Below, piece after piece: positions 11,975 through 23,400 of a DNA stretch of 64,000 nt (position 1 is its first letter; each line of letters opens with the position of its first letter). The stretch covers positions 8,003,001 through 8,067,000 of the forward strand of contig OY756957.1 in assembly GCA_963580455.1 (NCBI GenBank), read 5' to 3'. Both the position numbers and the translations under genes were made by a program. The DNA is from Euonymus europaeus (Eukaryota; Streptophyta; Magnoliopsida; Celastrales; Celastraceae). The notes under the pieces were generated by a model. It did not search any database. It saw nothing but the letters and a program-made list of their open reading frames with translations, and was not told where the DNA came from.

Positions 11975-14040
11975 TCACACACTATAAAAGAAATAATGTT
12001 TTAAAAGAAGTTCAAAACTTACTTTTCCTTTCCTTTTGATGCCATAGTAATCTTTAAGCCAATCACAACCACACATTAAGACTTGAACAGTATCAGTACC
12101 CAAAGATGCACGGTGTGGCTCAATAACTCTACCACCAGCACTAAAAGCCAATTCCGAAGCAACAGTAGTAATAGGTATAGATAAAATATCACATTCCATC
12201 TTGGAAAAAATGTGATATTTCAAATTGTTTTTGCTCCACCAATCCAAAGCATCAAATGGAGGATATATATCTACATTATGCAAATGAACACCTTCCTCCA
12301 AATATATATATCCAATGCTGATTTAGCCAAGTGAATAGAATCAACATTTCGAATAAAACTATCAAATTGTGCCCTTCCCCTCACTTTTCCTTTTCCAAAT
12401 GAGCTTGAAGCAATCTTACCACCTTCCGCTTGCAACTAGCTTTTGACATTACTTTGTTTGTGAGCCTCAACATATTCATCAAACAACTTGAACAATGTAT
12501 CACGAACTTCAATCTCATACCTTAAAGAATCACTAGGAGAGTATATCTCAGGAAAATAATATTCAATAAGTTTCATTTTGTTCCTAGGATCCAAGATTGC
12601 TGCAATGGAAATCAATAAATTGCATTCACCCCAATACTTGTCAAATTTTGCCTTCATTTTTGTAGCCATCATCTTCATATATTCATCATTGCTATTAGCT
12701 TCTTTATCCAACTCTTTTTTTTATATTCCAAAGTTTAGGAAGAAATAAATTTGAAGTTGGATATTCAGTACCTGAAATAATCTTTGTAACCTCGTCAAAT
12801 TCTTCAAGAAATGAGCACACAATTTTAGCCCTTTTCCAATCATCCTCCAAAGGCAAATACATGTAACTTGGATCCCCTTGTTGATACCGTGGAAACACAT
12901 CTTTTAATTCAAAGGCAGCAACTAACATTGCGTATGTTGCATTCCACCTGGTGCTACAATCCAAAACAAGTTTCTTCCTAGGCAATTTCAACTTATTAGC
13001 AATGTCACTGAATATATGAAGACGATGAACAAACTTTGAAATATGCTTCACACTTTCACGGACATTGTTGATAGCATTCCCAATTTGAGACAAACCATCT
13101 TGCACCAAAATATTCAAGATACGTGCACAACATCTTACATGAAAAAATTGACCATCTTACAGTGGACTATTATCCACTTAATAGTCCAAAATTTTTTCTC
13201 AATTCCCCACTCATGCAAGCACTTTTTCAACTGATCACAAATAACAATCCCAGTATGTGGAGGAGGAACATCAATAAAGTTCAATATACGCTTCTGTAAT
13301 TTGAATTGAGAATCCACAAAATTACAAGTAACAACCATGTATTGGATATTTTGATCCGACTTCCACAAATCAGTTGTTACACTAACTCTATTCACACTTT
13401 TCAATAGAGTCTTTATCTTGTTTTTCTCAAGATCATAGCTACTAACACAAAGTTTTTTAGCTGTTGCTCGACTAAAATTTTCCCAATTAGAAGACACATT
13501 TCTCATCAACAAATTGAACACATCATATTCAGCAAAAGAAAATGGTAACTCATGCACCAGAATCATATGAGAAAAAATCTCTCTAACCTTTGCCTCTTCA
13601 TATTTGAAGTTTTGGACCGCACTGACGCTTTCTGACTTTACAGTAACTGTAGTGATTGAAATTTGCTGCTGTCCCCTCATGAAAATTTGTCGTCGAACAC
13701 AATTCTTCAAGTGTCGATTAAACTGTGTTGTAGCACCCGATTTAACAACGCCAAGACGATGTTTGTAATGAATGCATTCCATCTTCTTACTACCATCCGC
13801 AAGTACGATTTCTTTGAATTCATCCCATGCTTTCGATGTTTTCTTCCTCTTCTTTTGCTCAAAATGATTCTCTTGTTGATCATCTTCAATCTCAATAGGA
13901 TTTTCCTCTGCATTCTTGCTCCCCTCGTTGGCATCATGACCACTTGAGTTGTCCAGTATAGGATTCGTTGTCGAATCTTGGGTAGATCCATTCACTGAAA
14001 TGGAGTTCATTGTTTGGTTCTCCATGCTAACGAAATTCAT
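11975..14040 (-). pseudogene. hAT transposase pseudogene (BED finger to hATC domain)
   Basis: Cut-and-paste transposase, broken into at least four frames. From the N-terminus: an acidic leader; a BED-type zinc finger near 13710-13810 in which the second Cys is Tyr (CIHY in place of CxxC) while the QFNRHLKNC half is kept; an RNase H-like core with VTTDLWKS; then a break near 13118-13134 and frames containing ILVQDGLSQIGNAINNVRE and LDCSTRWNATYAML. The C-terminal hATC dimerisation domain is at 11975-12301 (FDALDWWSKNN, then IPITTVASELAFS). Domain order is that of plant BED-type hAT transposases. Stops and frame changes make it non-functional; some gaps could be introns. Confidence 0.85.
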
Positions 14041-14468
14041 GGAACAAAGACATAATTAACTTGAATTAAAACCAAAATATATGCATAATAGATTTCCTCT
14101 GTCATAAAATAATCCTCACTCAGCCACAAAAGATCAAATCAATTTAATTATTTGTTTCATGCGCTACTGCTTGTATAACATCATGCAATGGGCAGTTTTG
14201 TTTGAACTTGAATAATTCTTCAATTGTTGGTCAAAAATGACAAATTAAAGGAGGTTAGTTCTACTTTGATTATAAACAAATGTCATGCCGGCAAAGCTAC
14301 TAGTTGGAACATGATTATGTAAGCCAAGGACGAATATAACATGATTATGTTATCGAGCAAACAAAGATCGAAGACGAGATCCATAAAAAAAATGAACAAA
14401 AGAAAACGACAGAGATTAAAGACGAGTGAGGAAAGCAAACAGAGACAAAGATAATCTTACAAGAGAGA

Positions 14469-14564
14469 GGCAGCACCGACGGGAGTAGGAGAGGCAGCAC
14501 CGACGGGAGTGGGAGAGGCTGCACCGACGGGAGTGGGAGAGGGAGCGCCGACGGGAGTCGAAGG
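14469..14564. repeat. 24-bp minisatellite, four copies, in the hAT 5' region
   Basis: Four head-to-tail units of CAGCACCGACGGGAGTAGGA type begin at 14469, 14493, 14517 and 14541. They lie upstream of the transposase start on the minus strand. The minus frame reads an eight-residue Leu/Pro repeat, which is probably incidental. Confidence 0.85.
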
Positions 14565-15265
14565 ATGAAGCATGAAGGGGTACCACCGTACCAAGCGTGA
14601 CTTGTGAGGACTAAGGCGGCTGGAATCTCTGTGGCTTTGTTAGGGATTCCCATCTAGGGCTTTAATTAATATCTTGGTATTTTGAAATTTCAATTTATGG
14701 ATTCATATAGTAATACTTGTATTAACTTTATTATATTATTATATAGTTGAGATAATAAACCTACATGATATCCTATTACATTTGTTATGTAGTTATATAC
14801 GTTAAATAATAACTAATATTGTGTTAATATGATTTAATGAAAATCTTTTCTCAAAAAAAGTAATCATGAGTTATATTATATTATATAGGATTTAGCGTTA
14901 TGACTTATGTATTCATGAGTTGTGTTATAGTATATATGATTTAGGGTTATTGCACTAGTTTAGGGTTTAGGGTTATATAATCACAAGTTATGTTATATTA
15001 TAGGAGACTTAGGAGTTTATGGTTTAGGGTTGTATAATCACAACACCAATATTCGAAGTCCTCCCTAACCTAAATTCCTAAATTCACCCCTAGATTCAAG
15101 ATTATATCATAGGACTATAGGAATTTAGGGTTTAGCATTATAACTTGTATAATCAATTAATCGTGATTTATATTATATTATATATGCTTTAGGGTTGTCT
15201 AATCAAGAGTTATGTTATATCTGTTACAAGAGATACTGAGTGACAACTTTACAATGAATAAATAC

Positions 15266-15391
15266 TAGTTGAAACCCTAATCACAAAAGGTTCATACCGC
15301 GGGGGCGTTGCACGGTCCAGGGCCTATCGGCCCGGTCCCTTCGCTCCTATCACAGACCCCCAAAAAATTCCCAAAAAAAGGGTTTCAACTA
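15266..15391. repeat. 126-bp inverted-repeat block with GC-rich core
   Basis: TAGTTGAAACCCT at 15266-15278 is repeated inverted as AGGGTTTCAACTA at 15379-15391, a perfect 13-bp pair. Between them, 15297-15362 is strikingly GC-rich (CCGCGGGGGCGTTGCACGG) inside very AT-rich DNA. It may be a small insertion within the hAT or a captured fragment. No identity can be assigned. Confidence 0.55.
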
Positions 15392-15997
15392 CATTCAGGT
15401 CACAAACTCTAACAATATCATAGAAGTTTAGGGTTTAGGGTTATATAAGCATGAGTAATCTTAAATTATAGTTGTTAGGGTTATATTATCATGAGTTATA
15501 TACTTATGTTATATAAATATTTTCAAAATTATGAAAATAGCTAACAATATTAATATAATCGAGCCGAGCCAACGAGCTAGCTCGCGAGCTTTAACGAGCC
15601 GAGCTTCGTGATGCTCAAGCTTGACTCGATTATGAATCGAGCTCTAAAATGAAGCTCAAGCTCGACTCATTTATGAATCGAGCCGAACACGAACGAGCTT
15701 TTTTCGAGCCGAATGCCGAGCCGCTCACGAGCGGCTCGGCTCGTTTACACCCCTACTCAAAAGAAGACAAATCTGTGATTCACGATGGCTGACTACTAGC
15801 CACAAAAGAAGAATTGTAGGGTAGGCAGTAATTGTGTGGGTTTTGTAGTAGGAGACTAGGAGACTAGAAGAGGCCTCAAATAGTCAAACACCTTTTATAA
15901 GGTTTAATTGAAATTTGACACATGGGAATTAACTTTTGGGAATTGAAAAGGACGTGCAGATGCATCTCACTATTCACTTTCAAAAATTTTAAAACAA

Positions 15998-16031
15998 ATC
16001 CATCAAAACGACGTTGTTTTGATGGATTTTT
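15998..16031. repeat. 34-bp near-perfect palindrome
   Basis: AAATCCATCAAAACGAC is followed at once by its reverse complement with one mismatch (GTTGTTTTGATGGATTT). It lies between the hAT right end and the copia LTR, within the presumed remnant of an older element. Confidence 0.7.
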
Positions 16032-16234
16032 TTTAAAAAAAATAATTAGCCCACTTCGTCCTTGTCAAAGAAGAATCGAAAGACATGCTATTTGAAACGG
16101 TTCTTGCGATTCAGAGCATGAATCGGGCGATTCTTATAGATTTTCAATTCCAATGCCGATTTGTATCGTTCCCTTCAAATATCGAAGCGAATCACATGAA
16201 TTGAATCGCGATTCATGCGATTCTAACAACACTG

Positions 16235-16389
16235 CACCAACCAACTACTTATACATAGAAGAAGACATTTGAAAGGGAACCAAAGATACAATGGCTACTG
16301 ACATGGATTTGACAACTATCTGTTGTCTCATGTCCTAATTGAATCATATGGGCTGAATAATCTTGATGGGCCATGGTTATTCTCTTTAC
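16235..16389 (-). repeat. 3' LTR of minus-strand copia element (truncated)
   Basis: It matches 20591-20753 except for eight substitutions and loss of TTGGGCTG. A polypurine tract (TTGAGGGAGG on the minus strand) lies directly upstream at 16390-16402. The outer terminal part of the LTR is missing. Confidence 0.85.
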
Positions 16390-17188
16390 CCTCCCTCAAG
16401 AGAGGGGGAATTTGAGTGACCCTGATCTTGGAACACGAAGTTGAAAATCTTTGTTTGGGCAGAGATTTGGTCATCAGATCTGCAAGTTGATGCTCAGTAG
16501 AAATTTTCTGGACAGTGAGCTTGCCTTCATTGACCAGTTTGTGAACAAAATGAATATCCAAAGCAATATGTTTCATGCGAGAATGAAGAACAGGATTCTG
16601 ACTCAGATTTGTTGCACCTTAATTATCACAATAAATTATGGGGGAAGTAGATAGCGACCAATGAAGTTCAAATAAGAGATGTTGGAGCCAAATGTCCTCT
16701 GAGGCAGTAGTGGCAAGTGCCCTGTATTCTTCTTTAGTTGATGAATGAGCAATAGCACGTTGTTTTTGCGATTTCCAGGAAATCGGAGTGGAGCCAAGAA
16801 GTACCAAGTATGCAGATGTTGATGAACGATCATCAGGGTTACCCACCCAATCAGAGTCAGAATAAGCACTCAAAGTGAGTGATGAAGATTTGAGAATTGA
16901 TGTGCCAGAATTGTGAGTGTCTTTCAAGTAGCGAAGAAGGTGCTTGAGTAAGGACCAATGAGTATCTGTGGGACAGTGCATGAATTGCGCCATTCGATTG
17001 ACCACAAATTGAAGATCAGGCCGAGTGATACTAAGATATTGAAGACTACCTAGAATCTTTCTGTACTCGGTAAGATCAATGAGAGGCGTTCCATCAGTGG
17101 AGGAAGTATGGAAATGGGCAGGAAGAGGAGTGTTCACACTCTTAGCGCCGGACATTCCAGTTCATTCCAAGAGATCACGAATGTACTT
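16340..17188 (-). pseudogene. Copia RNase H domain
   Basis: The C-terminal part of the pol polyprotein. It shows VNTPLPAHF, RPDLQFVVN, the YSDSDWVGNPDDR block and STKEEYRAL of the copia RNase H, then after a stop the tail RMKHIALDIHFVHKLV and STEHQLADLMTKSLP. It is separated from the reverse transcriptase by a stop at about 17189 and broken again near 16619. Confidence 0.85.
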
Positions 17189-18604
17189 CTATTGTGAGAG
17201 GAGTAGTCCTTGTGGTGTATTAGTAACTTCAACACCAAGAAAATAAGATAAGTCCCCAAGGTCTTTGAGAGAAAATACAACAGACAAAGCCTTGATTATC
17301 CTGCTAAGAAGAGATTTATTAGAGCATGTAATGATCAAGTCATCAACATAAACGAGAATATACATAAGATTGTTATGGTCAGATAGGATAAATAAAGAGG
17401 AATCTTCTTGGGAGTTACGAAATCCCAATTTTAGGAGACAGTCACTAAGCGCAGTGTACCAAGCTCGAGGAGCTTGTTTTAGTCCATAGATGGACTTATG
17501 TAGCTTGGAGAGATAGTTTGGATAGGTAGCATCCTCAAAACCACAAGGTTGTTTCATGTAGACAGTTTCATGGAGAACTTCATTGAGGAAGGCATTGTTT
17601 ATGTCCAAATGATGTAGATGCCAGCCCTGCGACACAGCAATTGTTAGTACAATTTTAATAGTTTCAGGCTTGATGACAGGGCTAGAGGTGTTATGATAGT
17701 TTAAGCCAGGCCGTTGAGCAAAGCCTTGGGCAACCAACCGAGCTTTATAGCGAGAGATGGAGCTGTCAGGATTGAGTTTGACTCGAAAAATCCACTTGGA
17801 ACCAATTGGTTTTATGTGAGGTTGAGGGGGTACCAAGGTCCAGGTGGAATGAGATTGTAAGGTATAGAATTCATCCTGTATGGCACGTTTCCATTTAGGA
17901 TCATAAAAGACAGCTTTAACAGATTTTGGTTCAAGTGTATCTGGAGCTGGATGAAGAGTAGTGAGATTTAGATTTTTATATTTGTAAATTTGGTTCATGG
18001 ACCTGGTGGTCATAGAATGGGCACGGTTTGTAGGTGGAGAAGGAGAAGTAGGTGAAGTAGTAGGTGGGTGGTTGGGAGGTTGAGAGAGGGAGCGAGTGGA
18101 ATCAGTAGATGGTTCGGATGGAGACAAGGAGGGACAGAGTTGGGTTGGAGAAACAGATGAAGAAGATGGGAAAAGTTGAACTACAATAAGTGAAGCGAGG
18201 GTACAATTGTCATAGGCAGAGGAGACAAATAGAGAAACGAAAGGAGGTGAATATGAAGGAAATGTATGTTCATGGAAGATTACATGGCGGGAGAGATAAA
18301 TTTTGTGAGAGGAAGGATCAAAGCACTTGTAGGAACTTTGATGTGTGGAGTACCCAACAAAAATACACTCTTTGGAATGAGGTTGCAGTTTGTGAGCAGT
18401 GTATGGCCTTTTCCATGGAAAGCAAGCACAACCAAATGTGCGAAGCTTGAGATAGTTCGGGTCTTTGTTAAAAAGAAGTTGAAATGGAGTTTGAGGAGAA
18501 CTGGCTGACAGTGGCAGACGATTAATCAAGTATACTGCTGTTTGAAAAGCAAAACTCCAAAAAGTGAAAGGAAGATTAGCAGTATGAAGAAGAGTACGAG
18601 CCAT
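17189..18604 (-). pseudogene. Copia integrase C-terminus and reverse transcriptase, long open frame
   Basis: 471 open codons. The first part is the integrase C-terminal region (NRLPLSASSPQTPF, LRTFGCACFPW, CIFVGYST), then a Ser/Pro/Thr-rich linker, then the reverse transcriptase with KWIFRVKLNPDSSI, LDINNAFLNE, KSIYGLKQAPRAWY and the catalytic YVDDLII. The domain looks intact on its own, but the polyprotein around it is broken, so the element cannot make a full pol. Confidence 0.9.
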
Positions 18605-19092
18605 TTCACTTAAATGGCGGTGTTTGCGTTCAGCTAAAGCGACATGCTGGGGAGTGTGAGGTGGAGAAATACACCAAGAGATGCCTGCCTTTAATAAATA
18701 GGGTTTAAGTTTGAGAAACTCTCCACCATTATCACTATACAGAGTTTTAATGGAGAATTGAAAAAAAATTCAACAAGAGTTTTAAATTGGACAAAGACCG
18801 AATACACATCAGATTTCTTGTGGATAGGATAGAGCCATGGGTACCTAGTATAATGATTAACAAAGATGATGTAGTACTTATGAGCATCAATTGATTGAAA
18901 GGGAGAGGGACCCCATACATCACTATAGACGATTTGAAGTGGATGGGAGCTTGTAACAATAGAAACGCCAAAAGGGAGTTTATGAGTTTTGTTTAACACG
19001 CAAGAGGTACAAGGAGTAAGATTACGAGTAGTACAAGGTAAAGCAATTGATTTGATAAGAGTGGAAAAAATAAAATTGGAGCCACTATTCAA
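18605..19092 (-). pseudogene. Copia integrase core, frameshifted
   Basis: Shows a zinc-binding Cys pair (PCTSCVLNKTHKLPF) and the first catalytic Asp in YSDVWGPSPFQ. The block with the second Asp and the Glu is only recognisable after changing frame near 18720-18780, and stops occur before the next frame opens. Integration activity is therefore lost. Confidence 0.8.
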
Positions 19093-20500
19093 GACTGGAC
19101 TTTGGAGATAAAGAAGCAGTAGTGGAGTTGTAGCAATTCACAGTAGAAGAATCCAAATGATAAAGGCCATTAATGCAGCGTCCCAGTGCTATGGTTCGTC
19201 CAGAATCCTGAGCCTTAACAACACAGTGAAAAGGAAAGAACTCAACAAAAACTTTATTTTGTTTGGTTAGTTCATGTATGGAAATTAAATTTTTATTTAT
19301 TAAAGGAACACATAAGATGTTGTTAAGATGTAAAGGATGTGTCTGTGTGTGAAGGGTTGTGTTATCGATATGAGAAATAGGCAAACCTGAACCATCCCTG
19401 AGTAAAACTTCATTAGTACCATGATATTCGGATGGTGTTGCCACATTTGTAATGTCAGAGGTCATACTGTGACTGGCACCAGAATCCAAAAGCCACTGCT
19501 GGGTGGAAGTGGAATTTGGAACTAAGGGAACACTGGCTGCATAGTTAGCAGAAGGTTGAGGTTGATTAAAGTTGGTTGCATAGAACTTTAATTTGTGACA
19601 TTTGTTTGCGGGATGATCGGGTTTTTTGCACAACTAACACACCACATGAGGAGGAGCACGACCACGGCCACCTTGGTTAGAAGAAGAACAACCACTATTT
19701 ACAGAACCACGACCACCTTGTTGCCAAAGAGGTCTGGATCCACGGCCATGATTCATATTTCCTGAATAAGTTTGCTGGGAATTGGGATGCCTTTGATGAT
19801 AATTGGCCGTGACAAGCTGAGTGTTTTGAGCAACAATGTGCCGATTGAGATAAGCTTCATGAGCCACAAGACAATCCTTGAGTTCAGCATAGGTGAAAGG
19901 ATTTTTATAAGTCCGAATGGAACCCACAATTTTGACATATTCATCTAGAAGTCCTTTCAGGATATAAAGAGTCAAGTCATCCTCGGCCACGGGATGAGAG
20001 ACCAGAGCTAGTTCATCTGCTAGAAGTTTGATTTCTTGGAGATATTTATCAATACATTTGGATCCTTTGGTACAATGAGTCAGTTGAGCTTTTAATTGGA
20101 GGATGCGACAGCGAGAAGTGTTTGCAAAAAGATTGTGGATTTTCTTCCATGCTTCCGCGCTAGTAATAACAACTCCAAGAAGAGGCAAGACTGTGCCATC
20201 AAAGAGACCACAATAGCATGTAGTATGAAATTGTCTTGGCTCAGCCATAAAGAGTTAGTAGTAGGACCACTAGAACCAGAGTCAGAAGGAAGGGTTTCCG
20301 AAGGTGATGGACATGGCTTTAAACCATCCACATAGCCTAGTAGACTGTAGCCACGTAATAAAGGCATAAACTAAAGCCTCCATGATGGGAAATTAGTGGT
20401 AGTAAGCTTAATGGGAATGGGGGAGATAGCATGTACAGTAACAGGAGAAGTAAGAGAAGAGACAGCAACAGTTGTTGAGAGGGAGGAGGAAGTCGCCATG
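19085..20500 (-). pseudogene. Copia gag, zinc knuckle and protease, broken
   Basis: Gag starts at about 20500 (MATSSSLSTTVAV), changes frame after SWRL near 20370 and again near 20240, then is open to a TAG at 19634-19636. That TAG lies inside the CCHC zinc knuckle (C-stop-LCKKPDHPANKC). The frame then continues with the aspartic protease motif WLLDSGASHSM. The order gag, knuckle, protease is normal for copia elements. Confidence 0.85.
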
Positions 20501-20546
20501 ACAGAACCAGAACCACACTCGTCAGAGTTTGGTGGCTTCGATACCA

Positions 20547-20753
20547 TAAAGAGCTTTGATGATAGAATTTTCATTAAAACACAAAACCCACACCAACCAA
20601 TTACTTATACAGAGAAGAAGACATTTGAAAGAGAACCAAAGATACAACGGTTACTGACATGGATTTGACAACTATCCGTTGTCTCATGTTCTAATTAAAT
20701 CATATGGGCTGAATAATCTTGATGGGCCATGTTGGGCTGGTTATTCTCTTTAC
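20547..20753 (-). repeat. 5' LTR of minus-strand copia element
   Basis: It runs from the base after the primer-binding site (20534-20546) to the outer limit of similarity with the 3' LTR at 20753. Only 20591-20753 is verified by comparison; 20547-20590 is inferred from the normal position of the LTR next to the primer site. Confidence 0.7.
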
Positions 20754-21381
20754 GGTGAATTAGCTAATTTTAGATGGACTGAACCAAAGACGTTATCAAA
20801 GCCCTAATCCAGTCTTGTTAGTGTTTATAGATTCCCCAAACTATAAGGAATTGCACCATTGTAGGAAGAGAAGGGACACTAAGTTCATGCTTTATTTTTG
20901 TGTTTTTGATAAATTTGAGGTGAAGCTGAATATATTTGAAGAAGAAAAAAAGTGGGGCTATCTGCACCTCATATTTTACTGGTTCCATCCCATTATTAGA
21001 AAATTTTCAAATAAATAAAAGGAAACTAAATATAAGCCATTTTCAATTTTTTAAAATTAAAAACTGTTAACACCCCCACCTTCGACCACTCTTCTTCTTC
21101 TCCCCTGGGTTGTATGCTTCCATTCAGGTTTCTAATTCAGAGAAATGACCTCTCTAACTACAGATCTGACCAGTTGAGTCAACTTTCATTTCACTTTTTA
21201 CTATAGATCCAACCAAATATTTCCATGTCTATTCGTCACCCTAATAGTTAGTTTTGAGGAAGGCCTTCAAGTCGAGCTTCTAAGTTTCCCACTTAAAGAA
21301 AGTTCAGATTAGTTGGTGTTGTCTTCTTGTAGAATTCTTTTGATTTGATAGAAATAACACGGATAGGTATAGCCTTCTAAG
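20754..21381. other. Intergenic, no gene seen
   Basis: No convincing coding frame. A small + frame at 20815-21018 lacks any family feature. Confidence 0.5.
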
Positions 21382-21588
21382 CTAAAAAATATATTCGTTC
21401 AAGCTAGCCAAGCAACAAGTAATTGGTTTGTACTGTATCTGATCCATCGAATGACGGAAGCTACGAACTAGCACTTGACGGATTCGATCCAACTGCAAGC
21501 TTTCTTTTCTAAGTTCCTCTGCAAGATCGAACAATTTTAATCCCTCCCGGACATCATTGAACAGAGTCAATGAAGCACTTTCACCCAT
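21382..21588 (-). CDS. Small hypothetical ORF, 68 codons
   Basis: An ATG-started frame encoding an acidic and basic, probably helical protein (NDVREGLKLFDLAEELRKES). Its composition is more gene-like than the surrounding AT-rich DNA, and it begins next to a purine-rich leader. No domain is recognised. It could be a first exon, a gene fragment or chance. Confidence 0.25.
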   Translation of the reverse strand: MGESASLTLFNDVREGLKLFDLAEELRKESLQLDRIRQVLVRSFRHSMDQIQYKPITCCLASLNEYIF

Positions 21589-21599
21589 CGGTAACTAAT

Positions 21600-22786
21600 A
21601 GATATATGTGGCTGGCCATTGATAGTGGATGAATTTTGTAGATCTGATCTTCCTACAGTAATTCCTAATCTTGATTGATTTTCTTTCTTGTTGCCAAGAA
21701 AGATGAAATAGAGTTGAGGGTTTTCTCACAGGTAGGTTAGACTGATTTGGAGTGTTTTTAGTTTGGATTTTTTTGTGTTTTTGGGTGGGATCGATAAAAG
21801 TTGGGATGAAGATGGCCCCACGCAAAAAATAGGTAAAAAAAGAGTGTACAAGAGCAAATTTTTAATGAAATAATTTTAAAATTTGATATGAGACCGAGAA
21901 TTATTGTTTTGCAATTAGCCCTGCCCAAGCTCTTTCAAGTTTACTCTCCTCTTCTATGGTTCTACCATTGTCCGAGTTCTACTAATGTGCAGTTCGACCA
22001 AAGGACTAGACGTCGTATCGTACGTTTGAATGCACGACCTGTGGACATTGACTCAATCAACATCCACAAATGATTTTCTATTTTTTCCAAATTTTTATTA
22101 TGAAAAGTAAATGACAAAAATGGGTATTGACATTTAACTTATTACTAACAAAAAACTTAACAGAACTGTTACTACTAATTTACTGTATTGTACCAGATAT
22201 ATCATTTTTATTACAAAAAAGTCATTAAATATATTCTTTTCAAAATAAATATTAAATTTCAAATCCCTAACCATTAAAACCCCAAAAATCAGAATTTTAA
22301 CTATTTAAAATCCCCAAATTTAATGGTGTACATATGTTCTAGGTTACAGACATGTTAGCAATGACAACAAAACTCACAGCTTCTTCCTTCGACTTATCAA
22401 GGTTCACTATGCAAAAAAGCTAATGCATACAACAATTACCCCAAAAATTTCATCAGCGGGAAGAGATCAATAAAGGTAGAATTTAGAACTTTAAGGACTA
22501 AGAAATAATATTGCGCAGAGAAACATGCTAGGGCTAGGCCAATGTATAATGAATCCCACCACATCAAATTATGATTGCTCAGTAATAATAATGCGAACTT
22601 AGTTTTTGTTTGTACACAACAATCTTAATTTCATTATTGCCATTCACAATGAGTAATGTCATTAACTCTTTGATGACCAACTGACACAATAACATTTTGC
22701 ACTTCCTCTCATATCTTTATGACCCCCTACAAACTTGAAATTGGCATATGTCATTTGCATGTTGCTAGAAGGGAAGCTTGCAAGTG
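21600..22786. other. Intergenic, no gene seen; upstream of PHT1 pseudogene
   Basis: AT-rich sequence with only short frames. One at 21888-22073 has no recognisable domain. No repeat border was found. Confidence 0.45.
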
Positions 22787-23400
22787 ATGGCAAAATAACA
22801 GCTACAAGTGTTTAATTCCCTGGATGTTGCCAAAACAAAATAGTATCACTTCACTGCAATCATAATTTTTGGGATGGGATTCTTCACTGATGCCTATGAT
22901 TTCATTTACGTTTCACTTGTTACCAAATTGCTTGGCCGGATATATTACCATGTTATGGTGCAGCCAAACTAGGAACATTGCCTCCCAATGTCTCAGTCGT
23001 AGTCAATGGTGTTGTGTTCTACTGTATGCTTGCAGTTATAAGCTTTTTCTTTTACGGCATGACTTTGATGCTTATGGTCATATGTTCAATAGCTTCCAGT
23101 CTCTCTTTTGGACATGACGTAAAAGGTTTCATGACAACACTCTGCTTCTTCCGATTTTCGCTTCGGTTCAGCATCGGTGGTGACTACCCACTTTCTGCAA
23201 CAATGATGTCTGAATATGCCAAGAAAACTCATGGTGCTTTCATTGCTGCAGTGTTTGCTATGCAAGGCTTTGGAATTTTAGCTGGTGGTATATTTGCCCT
23301 TATCATATAAGGTACATTCAGTGCCAAATTTGATGCTTGGACTTATGAGGTTGATCTGATTGGCTCAAGCGTCCCACAAGTAGATTATGTTTGACATATA
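22787..23400 (+). pseudogene. PHT1-family inorganic phosphate transporter pseudogene
   Basis: Remains of the N-terminal third of a plasma-membrane H+/phosphate symporter of the major facilitator superfamily. Translation begins with MAK and then a stop, followed by [21 protein letters not shown] and [11 protein letters not shown], the conserved PHT1 start. Frame changes lead to [12 protein letters not shown], then [20 protein letters not shown], then the PHT1 hallmark [15 protein letters not shown] (with FRFSLRFSI before it) and [19 protein letters not shown] follows, and similarity fades after SSVPQVDYV at about 23380. The part around helices 2-3 is deleted and the rest of the roughly 530-residue protein is absent, so it is dead. 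Confidence 0.9.

Larger units (their letters stand above)
11269..15755 (-). mobile_element. hAT DNA transposon with decayed transposase
   Basis: The ends are TAGGGGTGTAATCGAGCC on the left and, read inward from the right, TAGGGGTGTAAACGAGCC. TAGGGGTG termini are typical of a plant hAT group. About 190 bases inside each end are packed with GAGCTCG/GAGCCGAG units in opposite orientation (11285-11462 and 15560-15750), as expected for subterminal transposase-binding repeats. The transposase lies on the minus strand at 11975-14040. An 8-bp duplication is not clear: AGGAAGAC precedes the left end, and AAGAAGAC follows the right end only after four extra bases. Length is 4487 bases. Confidence 0.85.
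16235..20753 (-). mobile_element. Copia-type LTR retrotransposon, degenerate, 3' LTR truncated
   Basis: A minus-strand element with gag, protease, integrase, reverse transcriptase and RNase H in copia order. The LTR block shared by both ends is 16235-16389 (3' LTR) and 20591-20753 (5' LTR), with eight substitutions and one 8-base deletion. The primer-binding site TGGTATCGAAGCC (initiator-Met type) lies at 20534-20546, so the 5' LTR probably extends to 20547. The 3' LTR lacks the corresponding terminal 44 bases and instead abuts another element's end at 16234. No target duplication is seen. About 5% LTR divergence makes it older than the copia element at 55144. Confidence 0.85.

Noticed and set aside
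14940..15030. TTTAGGG repeats suggesting interstitial telomere sequence
   Set aside because: Only two adjacent TTTAGGG units with scattered related words; too few for a telomeric array.
18190..18508. Plus-strand frames within the minus-strand copia element
   Set aside because: Shadows of the integrase and linker region.
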